From assembly GCF_009789575.1 (NCBI RefSeq), contig NZ_CP046908.1, positions 2,397,001-2,461,000 on the forward strand: DNA of 64,000 nt, written 5' to 3'. The DNA comes from Stappia indica (GTDB lineage: Bacteria > Pseudomonadota > Alphaproteobacteria > Rhizobiales > Stappiaceae). The notes beneath the pieces were generated by a model that was given only the letters and a program-made list of their open reading frames with translations, was not told where the DNA came from and made no database searches. Made by a program: the position numbers and the translations under genes. Each line of letters begins with the position of its first letter. Positions within the stretch are counted from its first letter, which is position 1. This document shows positions 46,918 through 56,483 of this stretch, piece by piece.

Positions 46918-47832
46918 TCAATCCCGACGGGAGCGGGTCTCGATGACCGAGCGCACCGCCTGGCGCGCCTTGTCGCGGCCGGCCTCCGCCCGCCGTTCGG
47001 CCGCCCGTTCCGCGTCAGCGATCTTCAGGCCGGCCTGTTCCACGAACCGCTCGCGCGTCAGGGCATAGGCGGTGGCATGCATCGAGGCGAAGAGCCAGGT
47101 GACGATCACCATCACGCCCATCGGCACCAGCGCCGAGCGCAGCTCCGCGGCCATGCCCGTCGCCGGCACGAAGGCTTCGCCGACCAGCCAGACCAGGCCG
47201 ACCCACAGGCCCGCCGCCAGCCCCGCCACCAGCGCCACGGCCAGCGCGGCGAGAACCAGCGCCCAGCCGATACCGGCGGTCAGGCGCCAGGAGTCTCCCA
47301 GCGACATGCGGTCGTCGAGCGCGGCCGCCGGCAGCACCAGCGACAGCCGCTGCACCAGCATCACCGTCAGGAACGGGCTGGCCAGCAGCAGGGCGAAGCC
47401 GGCCGGCGCCAGCACCGGCAGCAACAGCCCGGCGACCAGCAGCATCGGCACGAAGAAGACGCCGGAAAGCGCGCCGAGCAGCAGCAGCTTCCACGCGACC
47501 CGCAGGTTGCGCGCGCCGAAGGCGAAAGGAAACGCCCGCTCGCCAAGCAGGATGCGCCGCAGATAGGCCACCGCAATGGAAAAGCCGGTGGCGACATTGG
47601 CCACCCCCGCCAGGATGCGCAGCGCCCGTTCGCGGTCGCCGCCCAGCCCCTCGCCGGCCAGCGGCTCCATCATGTAGGAGCCGGTGGAAAAGCCCGTTTC
47701 CGGCATCAACTGGCCGCTGATCGCCAGGTTCAGCGCCAGCAGCAGCAGCATGTAGCCCCAGCCGGCGGCGAACAGCGTGCCGAACCGGTCGCGGGCAAGC
47801 TCAAGGGTCCGGCTGAGAACGACGAGCAGCAT
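46918..47832 (-). CDS. Multipass membrane protein, unknown function (paralogue 2)
   Basis: A 304-residue protein with about six to seven membrane helices and a charged C-terminal tail ([18 protein letters not shown]). It matches the downstream gene at [20 protein letters not shown] and [20 protein letters not shown]. The N terminus ([19 protein letters not shown]) resembles that of YciC-like or regulator-type membrane proteins. The two genes are 104 bp apart and probably arose by tandem duplication. The ATG at 47832 opens [13 protein letters not shown]. Confidence 0.8.
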   Translation of the reverse strand: MLLVVLSRTLELARDRFGTLFAAGWGYMLLLLALNLAISGQLMPETGFSTGSYMMEPLAGEGLGGDRERALRILAGVANVATGFSIAVAYLRRILLGERAFPFAFGARNLRVAWKLLLLGALSGVFFVPMLLVAGLLLPVLAPAGFALLLASPFLTVMLVQRLSLVLPAAALDDRMSLGDSWRLTAGIGWALVLAALAVALVAGLAAGLWVGLVWLVGEAFVPATGMAAELRSALVPMGVMVIVTWLFASMHATAYALTRERFVEQAGLKIADAERAAERRAEAGRDKARQAVRSVIETRSRRD

Positions 47833-48025
47833 GGGCGGGCTCCCTGCCCCTTTTTGGAAAATGGCGCCCATTTCAGATGCTGTCTCGCACCGCCCGCGTC
47901 AAGCAGGCAGGGGCGGTGCTCTCTGCTGCGGCCTTGCGAAAGCACGTGGCGCGCCCTATTCAATCGGGCGGTATCCTTGCAGGGCGGGAGCGCAGGCCTT
48001 CCGCAAGATCGGGACGATCGGCGAC

Positions 48026-49294
48026 ATGCAGAGCAACAGCCCCATCCGCGAAACGCAGGCCGGACCGGCCGCACGGCGCGTCTCGGTCCCGGTGAAGGTC
48101 GGCTCGGTCACCGTCGGCGGCGGCGCCCCGGTCGTCGTCCAGTCGATGACCAACACCGACACGGCCGATATCGACGCCACCGTCGCCCAGGTCTCGGCAC
48201 TGGCGCGGGCCGGCTCGGAAATCGTGCGCATCACCGTCGACCGCGACGAGAGCGCCGCCGCCGTGCCGCGCATCCGCGAGCGGCTGGAGCGGATCGGCGT
48301 CCATGTGCCGCTGGTCGGCGACTTCCACTATATCGGCCACAAGCTCCTGAGCGATCATCCGGCCTGTGCCGAGGCGCTGGAGAAATACCGCATCAATCCG
48401 GGCAATGTCGGCTTTCGCGACAAGCGCGACCGGCAGTTCTCCGAGATCGTCGAGATCGCCCTCAAGCACGACAAGCCGGTGCGCATCGGCGTCAACTGGG
48501 GCTCGCTCGACCAGGAGCTGCTGACCCACCTGATGGACGAGAACGCCGCCAGCCCCGCGCCCGTCTCGGCCGCCGCGGTGATGCGCGAGGCGATCGTGCG
48601 CTCCGGGCTTCTGTCGGCCGCCAGGGCCGAGGAGCTCGGCATGGGCCGCGACAAGATCATCCTGTCGGCCAAGGTCAGCCAGGTGCAGGACCTCATCGCC
48701 GTCTATGCGGACCTTGCCGCGCGCTGCGACTACGCCCTCCATCTCGGCCTGACCGAGGCCGGCATGGGCACCAAGGGCATCGTCGCCTCCGCCGCCTCCA
48801 TGGGCATCCTGCTGCAGCAGGGCATCGGCGACACGATCCGCGTGTCGCTGACGCCGGAGCCCGGCGGCGACCGCACCCGCGAGGTGCAGGTGGCGCAGGA
48901 ACTGCTGCAGGTGATGGGCTTCCGCGCCTTCATCCCCGTCGTCGCCGCCTGTCCGGGGTGCGGCCGCACCACCTCCACCGTGTTCCAGGAGCTGGCCCGC
49001 GACATCCAGGACGACATCCGCCGCTCCATGCCGGTGTGGCGCGAGAAATATCCCGGCGTCGAGGCGCTCAACGTCGCGGTGATGGGTTGCATCGTCAACG
49101 GTCCGGGCGAGAGCAAGTTCGCCGATATCGGCATCTCCCTGCCCGGCACGGGCGAGGCGCCCTCCGCCCCCGTCTTCGTCGACGGCAAGAAGGTCGCGAC
49201 CCTGCGCGGCGCCGGTATCGCCGAGGAGTTCAAGGCGATGGTCGACGCCTATATCCGCAACCGCTTCGGCGGCGAACGGTCCGCTGCGGAATGA
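48026..49294 (+). CDS. ispG: 4-hydroxy-3-methylbut-2-en-1-yl diphosphate synthase (flavodoxin)
   Basis: A 422-residue GcpE/IspG of the non-mevalonate isoprenoid pathway, which reductively converts MEcPP to HMBPP. The N-terminal TIM barrel has [20 protein letters not shown] and [14 protein letters not shown]; the C-terminal [4Fe-4S] domain has Cys in ACPGCGRTT and [10 protein letters not shown]. The ATG at 48026 is the best start; in-frame sequence upstream is promoter. Its last base is shared with pdxY (ATGA overlap), which suggests coupled translation. Confidence 0.96.
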   Translation: MQSNSPIRETQAGPAARRVSVPVKVGSVTVGGGAPVVVQSMTNTDTADIDATVAQVSALARAGSEIVRITVDRDESAAAVPRIRERLERIGVHVPLVGDFHYIGHKLLSDHPACAEALEKYRINPGNVGFRDKRDRQFSEIVEIALKHDKPVRIGVNWGSLDQELLTHLMDENAASPAPVSAAAVMREAIVRSGLLSAARAEELGMGRDKIILSAKVSQVQDLIAVYADLAARCDYALHLGLTEAGMGTKGIVASAASMGILLQQGIGDTIRVSLTPEPGGDRTREVQVAQELLQVMGFRAFIPVVAACPGCGRTTSTVFQELARDIQDDIRRSMPVWREKYPGVEALNVAVMGCIVNGPGESKFADIGISLPGTGEAPSAPVFVDGKKVATLRGAGIAEEFKAMVDAYIRNRFGGERSAAE

Positions 49295-50175
49295 CCAAGC
49301 TCATGCCCGCCGCGGCCGACGCGCGCGACGTCCTCGTCATCAATTCGCAGGTCGTTCGCGGCTCCGTCGGCGGCCGCGTCACGCTCTTCGCGCTGGAACG
49401 GCTCGGCCACCAGGTCTGGTTCCTGCCCACCATCCTGCTGCCGTGGAACCCGGACGAAGGGCGCGGCCACCGCCATGTGCAGGACGATGCGGGCTTTGCC
49501 GCGCTCGCCGACAACCTGATTGGCGCCGACCTGCTGCCGCGCATCGGCGCGGTCGTCTCCGGCTATCTCGGCAGCCCCTCGCAGGCCGCCGCCGTCGCCC
49601 GCCTCGTTGCGGCGGTGCGCAAGGCCAATCCGCGCGCGCTCTATCTCTGCGATCCGATCAGCGGCGACGACGGCGACCTCTACGTGCCGCAGGAAACCGC
49701 CGCCGCCGTGCGCGACACGCTGCTGCCGCTCGCCGATGTGGCAACGCCCAACCTCTTCGAGCTGCAATGGATGAGCGGCCGCCGGATCGAGAGCGAGGCG
49801 GACACCATCGCCGCCGCCCGCGCGCTCGGGCCGCAGCGCGTGCTGGTCACCTCCGCCCCCGCCATGCGCCGCAACTCCACCTGCAACCTGCTGGTGACGC
49901 CGCGCGCCACCATCGCCGCCGAGCACGGGCTGGTGCCGAACGCACCGCATGGCACCGGCGACCTGATGGCCGCCACCTTCACCGCCGGCCTGTTGGCCGG
50001 GCTCGACGACGAGACCGCGTTGAAGCGCTCCGCCGGCACCGTCTTCGAGATGGTCGCCCGCTCGGTCAAGCGCCATGCCCGCGACCTGCTGCTTGCCGAC
50101 GAGCAGTCCTCGCTGATCAATCCGATGGCGCTCGTTTCCTGCCGGCGCGTGCTCGACGCGCCGCTGCGCGCCTGA
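49291..50175 (+). CDS. pdxY: Pyridoxal kinase
   Basis: A 294-residue ribokinase-fold kinase that phosphorylates pyridoxal to [19 protein letters not shown] opens the substrate site, [15 protein letters not shown] supplies the Asp/Tyr active-site segment, and [14 protein letters not shown] is the anion-hole/catalytic-Asp motif. It fits the PdxY/PdxK group; PdxY is the usual annotation. It overlaps ispG by four bases; the DUF429 gene follows by 20 bp, so the three may form one transcript. Confidence 0.94.
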   Translation: MTKLMPAAADARDVLVINSQVVRGSVGGRVTLFALERLGHQVWFLPTILLPWNPDEGRGHRHVQDDAGFAALADNLIGADLLPRIGAVVSGYLGSPSQAAAVARLVAAVRKANPRALYLCDPISGDDGDLYVPQETAAAVRDTLLPLADVATPNLFELQWMSGRRIESEADTIAAARALGPQRVLVTSAPAMRRNSTCNLLVTPRATIAAEHGLVPNAPHGTGDLMAATFTAGLLAGLDDETALKRSAGTVFEMVARSVKRHARDLLLADEQSSLINPMALVSCRRVLDAPLRA

Positions 50176-50195
50176 GCGGCCGGGACGCGAAGCCC

Positions 50196-50924
50196 ATGCT
50201 GCGGGTCGCCGGCATCGACGGCTGCCGCTCGGGATGGATCGCGGTCCTGCGCGAATTCGCGGCGCCGGATGCTCCGCCCCGCCACACGCTGCTGCAGCTG
50301 CGCGCCTTCGGTGAGCTTCTCGCCGATCCTGGCATTTCCGTCCTTGCCGTCGACATGCCCATCGGCCTGCCGGAGCGTGCCGGCCTTGGCGGGCGCGGGC
50401 CGGAGCGCTGCGTGCGCCCGCTGCTCGGCGAGCGCCAGTCCTCGGTCTTTTCCGTGCCCTCGCGCGCTGCCGTCTTCTGCGAGGACTACGGCGAGGCCTG
50501 CAGCACCGCGCTCGCGACCTCAGAGCCGCCGCGCAAGGTGTCCCGCCAGGCCTTCCACCTCTTCCCGAAGATCCGCGAGATCGACGCGCTGATGACCCCG
50601 GCGCTGGAGGCGCGCGTCTTCGAGGTGCACCCCGAGCTCGCCTTCTGGCGGCTCAACGGCGAACGGGCAATGAGCCTGCCGAAAAAGGTGAAAAGCGCGG
50701 CCAGCATGCCGGGCCTCGAGGAGCGCATCGCCCTATTGTGCCGCTACGGCTACGACGAGGCATTCCTGCGCCAGCGCCCGCCATCCGGGGCCGGCCGCGA
50801 CGATCTGATCGATGCCTGCGTCAATGCGGTGATCGCCGAGCGCATCGCGCAGGGGCGTGCGACGCCGTTCCCGCGCGAGCCGGAGCGCGACGCAAGAGGC
50901 CTGCGCATGGCGATCTGGGCGTAA
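50196..50924 (+). CDS. DUF429 family protein (RNase H-like fold)
   Basis: A 242-residue protein of the DUF429 family, predicted to have an RNase H-like nuclease fold but with no known substrate. Diagnostic motifs are GIDGCRSGWI near the N terminus, AVDMPIGLPE (acidic residue of the fold), SVFSVPSRAAVF, FEVHPELAFW and RDDLIDACVNAV. All conserved acidic positions are present. The ATG at 50196 is 20 bp after pdxY, which suggests co-transcription. Confidence 0.9.
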   Translation: MLRVAGIDGCRSGWIAVLREFAAPDAPPRHTLLQLRAFGELLADPGISVLAVDMPIGLPERAGLGGRGPERCVRPLLGERQSSVFSVPSRAAVFCEDYGEACSTALATSEPPRKVSRQAFHLFPKIREIDALMTPALEARVFEVHPELAFWRLNGERAMSLPKKVKSAASMPGLEERIALLCRYGYDEAFLRQRPPSGAGRDDLIDACVNAVIAERIAQGRATPFPREPERDARGLRMAIWA

Positions 50925-50945
50925 AACCTACGACAGTTCCAATGA

Positions 50946-52181
50946 TCACGGCTTGGCCGGGGGCACCGGCGCATTCGGGTCCGGCGTGCCGTCGGCAGCC
51001 TCGGCCTCGTCGCTGCTGCCCCCTGAGAACAGCCGGCTGAAGAACCCGCCGGACGTCTTCTTCTCGGTCGCAGCGAAGGCCGTCTGCTGCGTGGCAGCCT
51101 CGGTCGTCGCCGTGGCTGCTGTCGCCGTAGCTTCTCGGGCCGTTGCAGCGGCAGGCGCCGCCGTGGTCGCGGCCACCGCGACGGGCTGGCTGGTGCCGGC
51201 CGCCGGGGTCGTCTCGCCCGGCGTCTCTGCCGTCTCGCCGGCCTTGTCCGCCTCGCTGTTGCCGAAGAGCGCGGCGATCTGCGCGCGCCGGCGCTCGGCC
51301 CGCTCCTCTGCCGCGGCGATCTCGATGATCTTCTGCTCGTCCTTGCGCTGCTTCTGCGCGACTGCGACCTCGATGGCGTCGGGAATGTCGTATTCCGGGC
51401 ACTTGGCGGTGGCGCGGAACGGTACGCCCTCCACCAGCGGCACCGCGTCGAAGACATAGCGCTTCTCGCAGACGGCGATCTTCGGCGGCTGCTTGGTCAC
51501 CTCGAAATGGTCGTAGCCGCTCTTCAGCATCCGCCAGAAGTCATAATGCTCGGACTTGCGGTGCTTGGCCATGTTCTCCGCGGTCATGCGGAAGGGAAAG
51601 GCCTGCACCTGGAACGAGCGCTGGCCGCCCTTGAAGCTCTCGCGCGCCAGGCCGTAGATGTCCTGCACCTGCTGGTCGGTCATCGCGTAGCACCCGCGCG
51701 AGGAGCAGGCGCCATGCACCATCAGATGCGTGCCGGTGCGGTTGTGCGAGCGGTCGTACTGGTTGGGATAGCCGAGGTTGAACGCCAGGTGATAGCTGGA
51801 ATTCGGGTTCATCAATGCCGGGGTGATCTCGTAGAAGCCTTCCGGCGCCTGGCGGTCGCCTTCCTTGACCTTCGGACCCAGCTCGCCGGACCACTTGCAG
51901 ATCTCGAACGTCTCCAGCAGCGCATATCGGCCGTTGCGCGTCTGCTTCCACACTTCAAGGGTGGATTCTTCCTTGAAGATGCGCAGCATGATCGGGCTGG
52001 TCGTCGACATGTCGAGGCCCGGCATCTTCTGCCGGATGCTGGCGCTGATCTCGCGCAGGTGCTTCGGCCCGGAGGTGATCATCTCGTCGGCCTGGCAACC
52101 GGCGAGCGCGCCGGCAAGCGCCAGCGCCACAAGCGTCCTGCGGGTGTTTGTGCGAAGCCGTGCGATCCCCTGCACCATCAT
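50946..52181 (-). CDS. L,D-transpeptidase lipoprotein
   Basis: A 411-residue exported lipoprotein; the lipobox is ALAGC with Cys29. The L,D-transpeptidase domain (about 70-245) includes RYALLETFEICKWSGELGPK and the catalytic VHGACSSRGCYAMTD with both His and Cys. This YafK/ErfK-type enzyme acts on the peptidoglycan stem peptides. A coiled-coil region (VAQKQRKDEQKIIEIAAAEE) follows, then a long Ala/Thr low-complexity linker and a short conserved tail (GGFFSRLFSGGS). It is convergent with the DUF429 gene. A second L,D-transpeptidase is at 43044-43517. Confidence 0.92.
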   Translation of the reverse strand: MMVQGIARLRTNTRRTLVALALAGALAGCQADEMITSGPKHLREISASIRQKMPGLDMSTTSPIMLRIFKEESTLEVWKQTRNGRYALLETFEICKWSGELGPKVKEGDRQAPEGFYEITPALMNPNSSYHLAFNLGYPNQYDRSHNRTGTHLMVHGACSSRGCYAMTDQQVQDIYGLARESFKGGQRSFQVQAFPFRMTAENMAKHRKSEHYDFWRMLKSGYDHFEVTKQPPKIAVCEKRYVFDAVPLVEGVPFRATAKCPEYDIPDAIEVAVAQKQRKDEQKIIEIAAAEERAERRRAQIAALFGNSEADKAGETAETPGETTPAAGTSQPVAVAATTAAPAAATAREATATAATATTEAATQQTAFAATEKKTSGGFFSRLFSGGSSDEAEAADGTPDPNAPVPPAKP

Positions 52182-52484
52182 GCCTGTCTGCCTAAAACCC
52201 TGCCGAAACTGAGCCCGAACCCTGCCCGAAACCTGTCAGGGACCCTGTTCGAAATCCCTGCCCCGCGACCGTCATGCCTGCCTGCCATGCCGCCACTATC
52301 GGTCGGCGCGGCCCGCACTTCCAGTCACTTGGGAGTTACCCCGCCAGCGGTCCTGCCCTCAGCGGCGGCCGGAAACACAACGGTTCCAGCGCCGCCCTGC
52401 GGACGGATTTCACAATGCTCGCGTCTTGCTGACGCAAGATTCTGGCGTTTTGGCGGCAGAGCGCGATCGAAGCCCCTGGCGGGC
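52182..52484. other. accA-L,D-transpeptidase intergenic region
   Basis: About 300 bp without a gene. It has four degenerate tandem CCCTGCC(C)GAAAC-like words (52195-52265) and a small TCTTGC/GCAAGA hairpin at 52424-52439 that could end accA transcription. Confidence 0.5.
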
Positions 52485-53438
52485 TTACAGCGACCGGCCG
52501 ATGGCCAGGAACTTGTCGCGGCGATGGGCGCGGATCTCGGCGCCGCTCATCCCGTCGAACCGGGCGAGCGCCTTGTCGATGGCCCCGCCCGCACGGTCGA
52601 TGACGATGGCCTTGGCCCGGTGCGCGCCGCCCAGCGGCTCCTCGACGATCTCGTCGATCACCTTGAGCTGGATCAGGTCCTGCGCGGTGATCTTCATGTT
52701 GGTGGCCGCGTCCTGCGCCCTGGCGCTGTCGCGCCACAGGATCGAGGCGCCGGCCTCCGGCGAGATCACGCTGTAGATCGCGTGCTCCAGCATGGCGACG
52801 TGGTTGGCGGTGGCGATGGCGATGGCACCGCCCGAGCCGCCTTCGCCGATGATCAGGGCAAGGTTCGCCGTCCCCAGCGCCAGGCAGGCATCGGTCGAGC
52901 GGGCGATCGCCTCGGCCTGGCCGCGCTCCTCGGCGCCGATGCCCGGATAGGCGCCGGCAGTGTCGACGAAGGAAATCACCGGCAGCGAGAACCGCTCGGC
53001 CATCTGCATGATGCGCACCGCCTTGCGGTAGCCCTCGGGCCGCGCCATGCCGAAATTGTGCTTGAGCCGCGACTGGGTGTCGGCGCCCTTCTCCTGGCCC
53101 AGGATCGCCACCGAGCGGCCGCGGAACCGGCCGATGCCGGCGATGATCGCCGCGTCCTCGGCATAGCTGCGGTCGCCGGCCAGCGGCGTGAAGTCCTCGA
53201 TCAGCCCGGTGATGTAGTCCGCCGCATGCGGACGGTCCGGATGGCGCGCCACCAGCGTCTTCTGCCAGGGCGTCAGCCGCGAATAGAGGTCGCGCAGCGT
53301 CTGCTCGGCCTTCTTTTCCAGCCGTTCGATCTCGCCCGATATCTCGACCGCCTCGCCCGAACCCGCGACCGACCGCAACTCGTGGACCTTGCCCTGCAGG
53401 TCGGCGACGGGTTTTTCGAACTCGAGGAAGCTGTGCAT
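52485..53438 (-). CDS. accA: Acetyl-CoA carboxylase carboxyltransferase alpha subunit
   Basis: A 317-residue AccA, which with AccD transfers carboxyl groups from biotin to acetyl-CoA, the first step in fatty-acid synthesis. The start HSFLEFEKPVADLQGKVHEL and the carboxyltransferase core FGMARPEGYRKAVRIM, then ISFVDTAGAYPGIGAEERGQ, are diagnostic. The oxyanion-loop ISPEAGASILWRDS is intact. The ATG at 53438 is used; an earlier ATG would add 31 residues absent from the family. Confidence 0.96.
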   Translation of the reverse strand: MHSFLEFEKPVADLQGKVHELRSVAGSGEAVEISGEIERLEKKAEQTLRDLYSRLTPWQKTLVARHPDRPHAADYITGLIEDFTPLAGDRSYAEDAAIIAGIGRFRGRSVAILGQEKGADTQSRLKHNFGMARPEGYRKAVRIMQMAERFSLPVISFVDTAGAYPGIGAEERGQAEAIARSTDACLALGTANLALIIGEGGSGGAIAIATANHVAMLEHAIYSVISPEAGASILWRDSARAQDAATNMKITAQDLIQLKVIDEIVEEPLGGAHRAKAIVIDRAGGAIDKALARFDGMSGAEIRAHRRDKFLAIGRSL

Positions 53439-53572
53439 CGGTTTACCGGTCCAGAAAGTCTGCGGCGCGGCCTCATGCCGGCGCCGGGTCATTTGCGGCG
53501 CGACACTGGCGAGGGAGGCTGCCGCTGTCAAGTTGCCCGCCGCGTCGACATGGCGTGCGCGAGGCGAAAATG

Positions 53573-53607
53573 CAAGCGCCGGCGGGAGCGATCCGCGCCG
53601 GCGCTTG
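53573..53607 (-). terminator. Terminator downstream of the DUF3108 gene
   Basis: A 12-bp perfect stem (CAAGCGCCGGCG / CGCCGGCGCTTG) with an 11-base loop; on the minus strand it is followed by CATTTTCG. It lies 33 bp past the DUF3108 stop. Confidence 0.65.
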
Positions 53608-53639
53608 TGAAATCGGGGGCGTCAGAAGCAGTTTTCGCT

Positions 53640-54503
53640 TCAGCGGGCGGCCTGGTCCTGGCCGGCCTTGAAGTCGAGCTGGCGCGGTTCCACCACCAGC
53701 GTGCCGCTGTTGGTGCCCATCTCTATGCGGTAGGGCACGAAGACGCGGCCGGAGCCGAGAGGAGCGAGCCAGGCTTCCATGCGGCGGTTTTCGGCCATGT
53801 ACTTCACCGACTTGGTGGAGGGGCGATGGCCGGCGACCGGGATCCAGCGCGCCGAGCACACCACCACCTTGCCGTCGTAGCCCTTGCCCGAGACCTCGCG
53901 GATTTCCTTGAAGCCGAGCTGGATGTCGAAGCGCGTCCAGCCGTCGAACACCGGGATGCGGCGGTCGCAGACCGAGGCGTCCGGCTGGCCCTTGGCCGCC
54001 TTCACCGGCATCAGGATGGCGCTGAGCGGGTCGACGACGTTGCGCGTGTGCTTCTTGGTGACCTCGATCCGCTCCGGATTGGGCTTGAACTTCGGCGTCA
54101 CGCGCATCGAGCGCACCTTGCCCGAGCCCTGCGCCAGGTCGACGAAGAAGTCGCGGTCGGCCGCACGCGAGGCCATCTTGTAGCTCGACGGCACCACCTT
54201 CTTCCCCGACACCCAGCCGGAGGCCTCCGCCCCGCCCTTGCCGGCGGAAAACAGCGTGCCGATGCCGGCCGGCTCCATGCCGACCTTTGCGGAATAGGCG
54301 TTGGCCTGCAGCACCAGCGACAGCGAGCCGCGGGCGATCTTGAAGCCGGAGACGGAGATATCGTAGACGCCGCCGAGCCGTGCGGTCTCGGCGCTGGCCG
54401 GAACGGACGCCAACGGGGCGGCCAGCATGGCGGCGGCGGCAAAGCCGGCGGGAAGCAGGCGGCGGGCCTGTGACCTTGCAGACGAAAGGAAGAGCCTGGA
54501 CAT
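53640..54503 (-). CDS. DUF3108 family periplasmic protein
   Basis: A 287-residue protein with a signal peptide (residues 1-38, GFAAAAMLAAPLASVPASA) and the DUF3108 domain (about 45-275: GGVYDISVSGFKIARGSLS, then RIEVTKKHTRNVVDPLSAIL, RRIPVFDGWTRFDIQLGF and PYRIEMGTNSGTLVVEPRQL). It is a beta-rich, lipocalin/LolA-like periplasmic family of unknown function. The ATG at 54503 opens the signal peptide; the frame extends 201 bp further upstream through shadow sequence. rpmB is divergent, an order conserved in the group. Confidence 0.9.
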   Translation of the reverse strand: MSRLFLSSARSQARRLLPAGFAAAAMLAAPLASVPASAETARLGGVYDISVSGFKIARGSLSLVLQANAYSAKVGMEPAGIGTLFSAGKGGAEASGWVSGKKVVPSSYKMASRAADRDFFVDLAQGSGKVRSMRVTPKFKPNPERIEVTKKHTRNVVDPLSAILMPVKAAKGQPDASVCDRRIPVFDGWTRFDIQLGFKEIREVSGKGYDGKVVVCSARWIPVAGHRPSTKSVKYMAENRRMEAWLAPLGSGRVFVPYRIEMGTNSGTLVVEPRQLDFKAGQDQAAR

Positions 54504-55119
54504 CGGAACCTCACACTCCGCGCGGCCGCGGCCGGCCGGACAACACACTCGACTTCCGGCCCTGCCTGCGCACCCGCTTCGGGCGGCCCGTCGCCGATGC
54601 ACGCGCGCCCTCGAGCTTGAGGACGCGGCGGGCCCGGTGGACCGAAGGAACCGACCCGACAAGACCGACCCGAAGAGCCGAAAAGGGACCCCGGGGGGAC
54701 GCAAAGCATTTTCCCGCGAGAGGATGGCCTGCGGCCTGAAACCCTGCGGGACGGCGAACCGTTCGTGCTGGCATTCTCGCGAAACACGGTAACCGCATGG
54801 TTAACGGACTGCAAATGTCGTCGAGGCCTCTTCCGGCGATGGGCGCGCCGCGTTGCGCCCGCGCCACTCTTGCGGTATCGGGACTTGCGTCCTTGGTCGC
54901 CGGCGCGCGGACGGTCCGCCGCTTTCGCGCGATTTCGCGTGCAAGACGCCTTGACGGCGCGTCGCTCGCCCCGTATAGCAAGCCGACTTTTCGACCATTG
55001 CCGGACAATGGGCGCCGGGCCGTGCGGGTCCGCGAACGCCCCGGCAATCTCCAGCAGGGGCATCCGCCCCGTCTTGAAACGATCGGGGCTCGCTCCGAGA
55101 AGAAAGAAAAAGGTGTCCC
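54504..55119. other. DUF3108-rpmB divergent intergenic region
   Basis: About 616 bp without a credible gene. It contains the rpmB promoter (54951-54979) and a 134-base leader. The open frames across it are GC-bias shadows with Arg/Pro-rich peptides. Confidence 0.6.
54951..54979 (+). promoter_or_regulatory. Sigma-70-type promoter for rpmB
   Basis: TTGACG (54951-54956) and TATAGC (54974-54979) are spaced by 17 bases. Transcription from about 54986 leaves a ~134-base leader before rpmB, which could hold translation control. Confidence 0.65.
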
Positions 55120-55419
55120 ATGGCACGCCGTTGCGAACTCACCGGCAAGGACGTGATGACCGGTAACAACGTCAGCCACGCCAACAACAAGTCGCGCCGC
55201 CGGTTCCTGCCGAACCTGTGCAACGTGTCGCTGATTTCCGACGCGCTGGGCGAGACCTACAAGCTGCGCATCTCCGCGCATGCGCTGCGCTCGGTCGAGC
55301 ATCGCGGCGGCCTCGACGCCTTCCTCATGAAGGCTGCCGAGAGCGACCTGTCGCCGAAGGCCCGCATCCTGCGCACCGAGATCCGGCGCCGCCTGGCCGC
55401 TTCGGCTGCCGCGGCCTGA
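55120..55419 (+). CDS. rpmB: 50S ribosomal protein L28
   Basis: A 99-residue L28, a large-subunit ribosomal protein. [33 protein letters not shown] and [20 protein letters not shown] match the alphaproteobacterial form. It has the long variant's C-terminal helix ([16 protein letters not shown]). The ATG at 55120 follows AAGAAAAAGGTG. A clear terminator at 55496 ends the single-gene transcript. Confidence 0.97.
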   Translation: MARRCELTGKDVMTGNNVSHANNKSRRRFLPNLCNVSLISDALGETYKLRISAHALRSVEHRGGLDAFLMKAAESDLSPKARILRTEIRRRLAASAAAA

Positions 55420-55495
55420 TACGGCCCGTCTTCGCAACCGTCCGGCAGGCTCGCCCCGCCGGACGCGGCGCGATCATCGACGAACGAGCTTGCAG

Positions 55496-55525
55496 GAGGC
55501 GCCATGGCGCCTCTTTTCGCGTTTT
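55496..55525 (+). terminator. Rho-independent terminator of rpmB
   Basis: The perfect palindrome GAGGCGCCATGGCGCCTC is followed by TTTTCGCGTTTT. It lies 77 bp after the rpmB stop. Confidence 0.8.
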
Positions 55526-55600
55526 CCGGTCGCGGTTCCGGCATCGGCCGGGCCGTACCGCACCCGGCCGGCACGCGGCCGAAGGTCAGGACCCATCGAC

Positions 55601-56275
55601 ATGACGCAGACCCGCTTCGCACCGGCACCCTTCACCCTTTCGCAGGCCGTCCCGGCGGTCCTTGCCATGGCGGTCGTCGTCGTCGCCTCCAACATCCTGG
55701 TCCAGTATCCGCTGGAAGCGACGCTGGGCGGGCTGAACCTTGCCGACCTGCTGACCTGGGGCGCCTTCACCTATCCGGCCGCCTTCCTCGTCACCGATCT
55801 CACCAACCGCCGCTTCGGCCCGAGCGCCGCACGCAAGGTCGTGCTGGTCGGCTTCGCGCTGGCCGTGCTGCTGTCGATCTGGCTTGCGACCCCGCGCATC
55901 GCGGTCGCCTCCGGCTCGGCCTTCCTGATGGCCCACCTGCTGGACATTGCCGTCTTCGACCGGCTGCGCCGCTTCACCTGGTGGCTGGCCCCGGCCGTCT
56001 CCTCGACGCTGGCCTCGATCCTCGACACGGTGCTGTTCTTCGGCCTCGCCTTCTCGCTCGCGGCGACCCCGCTGCTCGGCTATGGCGACGAGTTCGCCAC
56101 CTCGTCCGCGCCCTTCCTCGGCGTCTTTTCCCTGGAACTGCCGCGCTGGCTGTCCTGGGCCGCCGGCGATTTCACGGTGAAGCTGCTGGTCGCCGCCGCC
56201 CTGCTCCTGCCCTACCGGCTGATGCTCGCGGTCCTGCTGCCTGCGCCGGCCGGCGGCAACGCCAACCGCGCCTGA
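55601..56275 (+). CDS. YhhQ-family (VUT) queuosine-precursor transporter
   Basis: A 224-residue inner-membrane protein with six helices of the VUT/YhhQ family, members of which import 7-cyano-7-deazaguanine and related queuosine precursors. The conserved VQYPLEATLGGLNLADLLTW, TYPAAFLVTDLTNRRFG and SGSAFLMAHLLDIAVFDRLR segments are all present. The ATG at 55601 opens just ahead of helix 1. A gluQ gene at 40692-41579 uses queuosine in tRNA, consistent with a queuosine pathway in this organism. A terminator follows at 56297. Confidence 0.88.
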   Translation: MTQTRFAPAPFTLSQAVPAVLAMAVVVVASNILVQYPLEATLGGLNLADLLTWGAFTYPAAFLVTDLTNRRFGPSAARKVVLVGFALAVLLSIWLATPRIAVASGSAFLMAHLLDIAVFDRLRRFTWWLAPAVSSTLASILDTVLFFGLAFSLAATPLLGYGDEFATSSAPFLGVFSLELPRWLSWAAGDFTVKLLVAAALLLPYRLMLAVLLPAPAGGNANRA

Positions 56276-56296
56276 TCCAGCCCAGCTCAGCCAAAC

Positions 56297-56325
56297 AAAA
56301 AGCGCGCCCTCCGGCGCGCTTTTTC
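56297..56325 (+). terminator. Bidirectional rho-independent terminator
   Basis: AAAAAGCGCGCCCTCCGGCG and the complementary CGCTTTTT form a GC stem flanked by A-run and T-run, so it can end both the YhhQ transcript and the convergent folD transcript. Confidence 0.85.
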
Positions 56326-56378
56326 GTTTTCGGGGTACTGTTCAGGACGCTCTTTCGGAGCAGCCTCTCTCCCGGCCC

Positions 56379-56438
56379 TCTCCTGCGTCTTCCCGGGCAA
56401 GGCGCAGCCGCGACCCGGGACCGGCCAGCCGACAGCCT
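56379..56438. repeat. Interspersed intergenic repeat R4, copy 3
   Basis: GCGTCTTCCCGGGCAAGGCG then GCGACCCGGGACCGG, as at 28970-29030. It lies in the convergent YhhQ-folD gap. Confidence 0.8.
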
Positions 56439-56483
56439 CTCCGCAGCGCTCATCCGCCTGTGGAGATCCTCAAAGCGCTGATC

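Noticed and set aside
55526-55600. preQ1-type riboswitch before the YhhQ-like gene
   Set aside because: The 75-bp leader after the rpmB terminator shows no recognisable preQ1 pseudoknot pattern.
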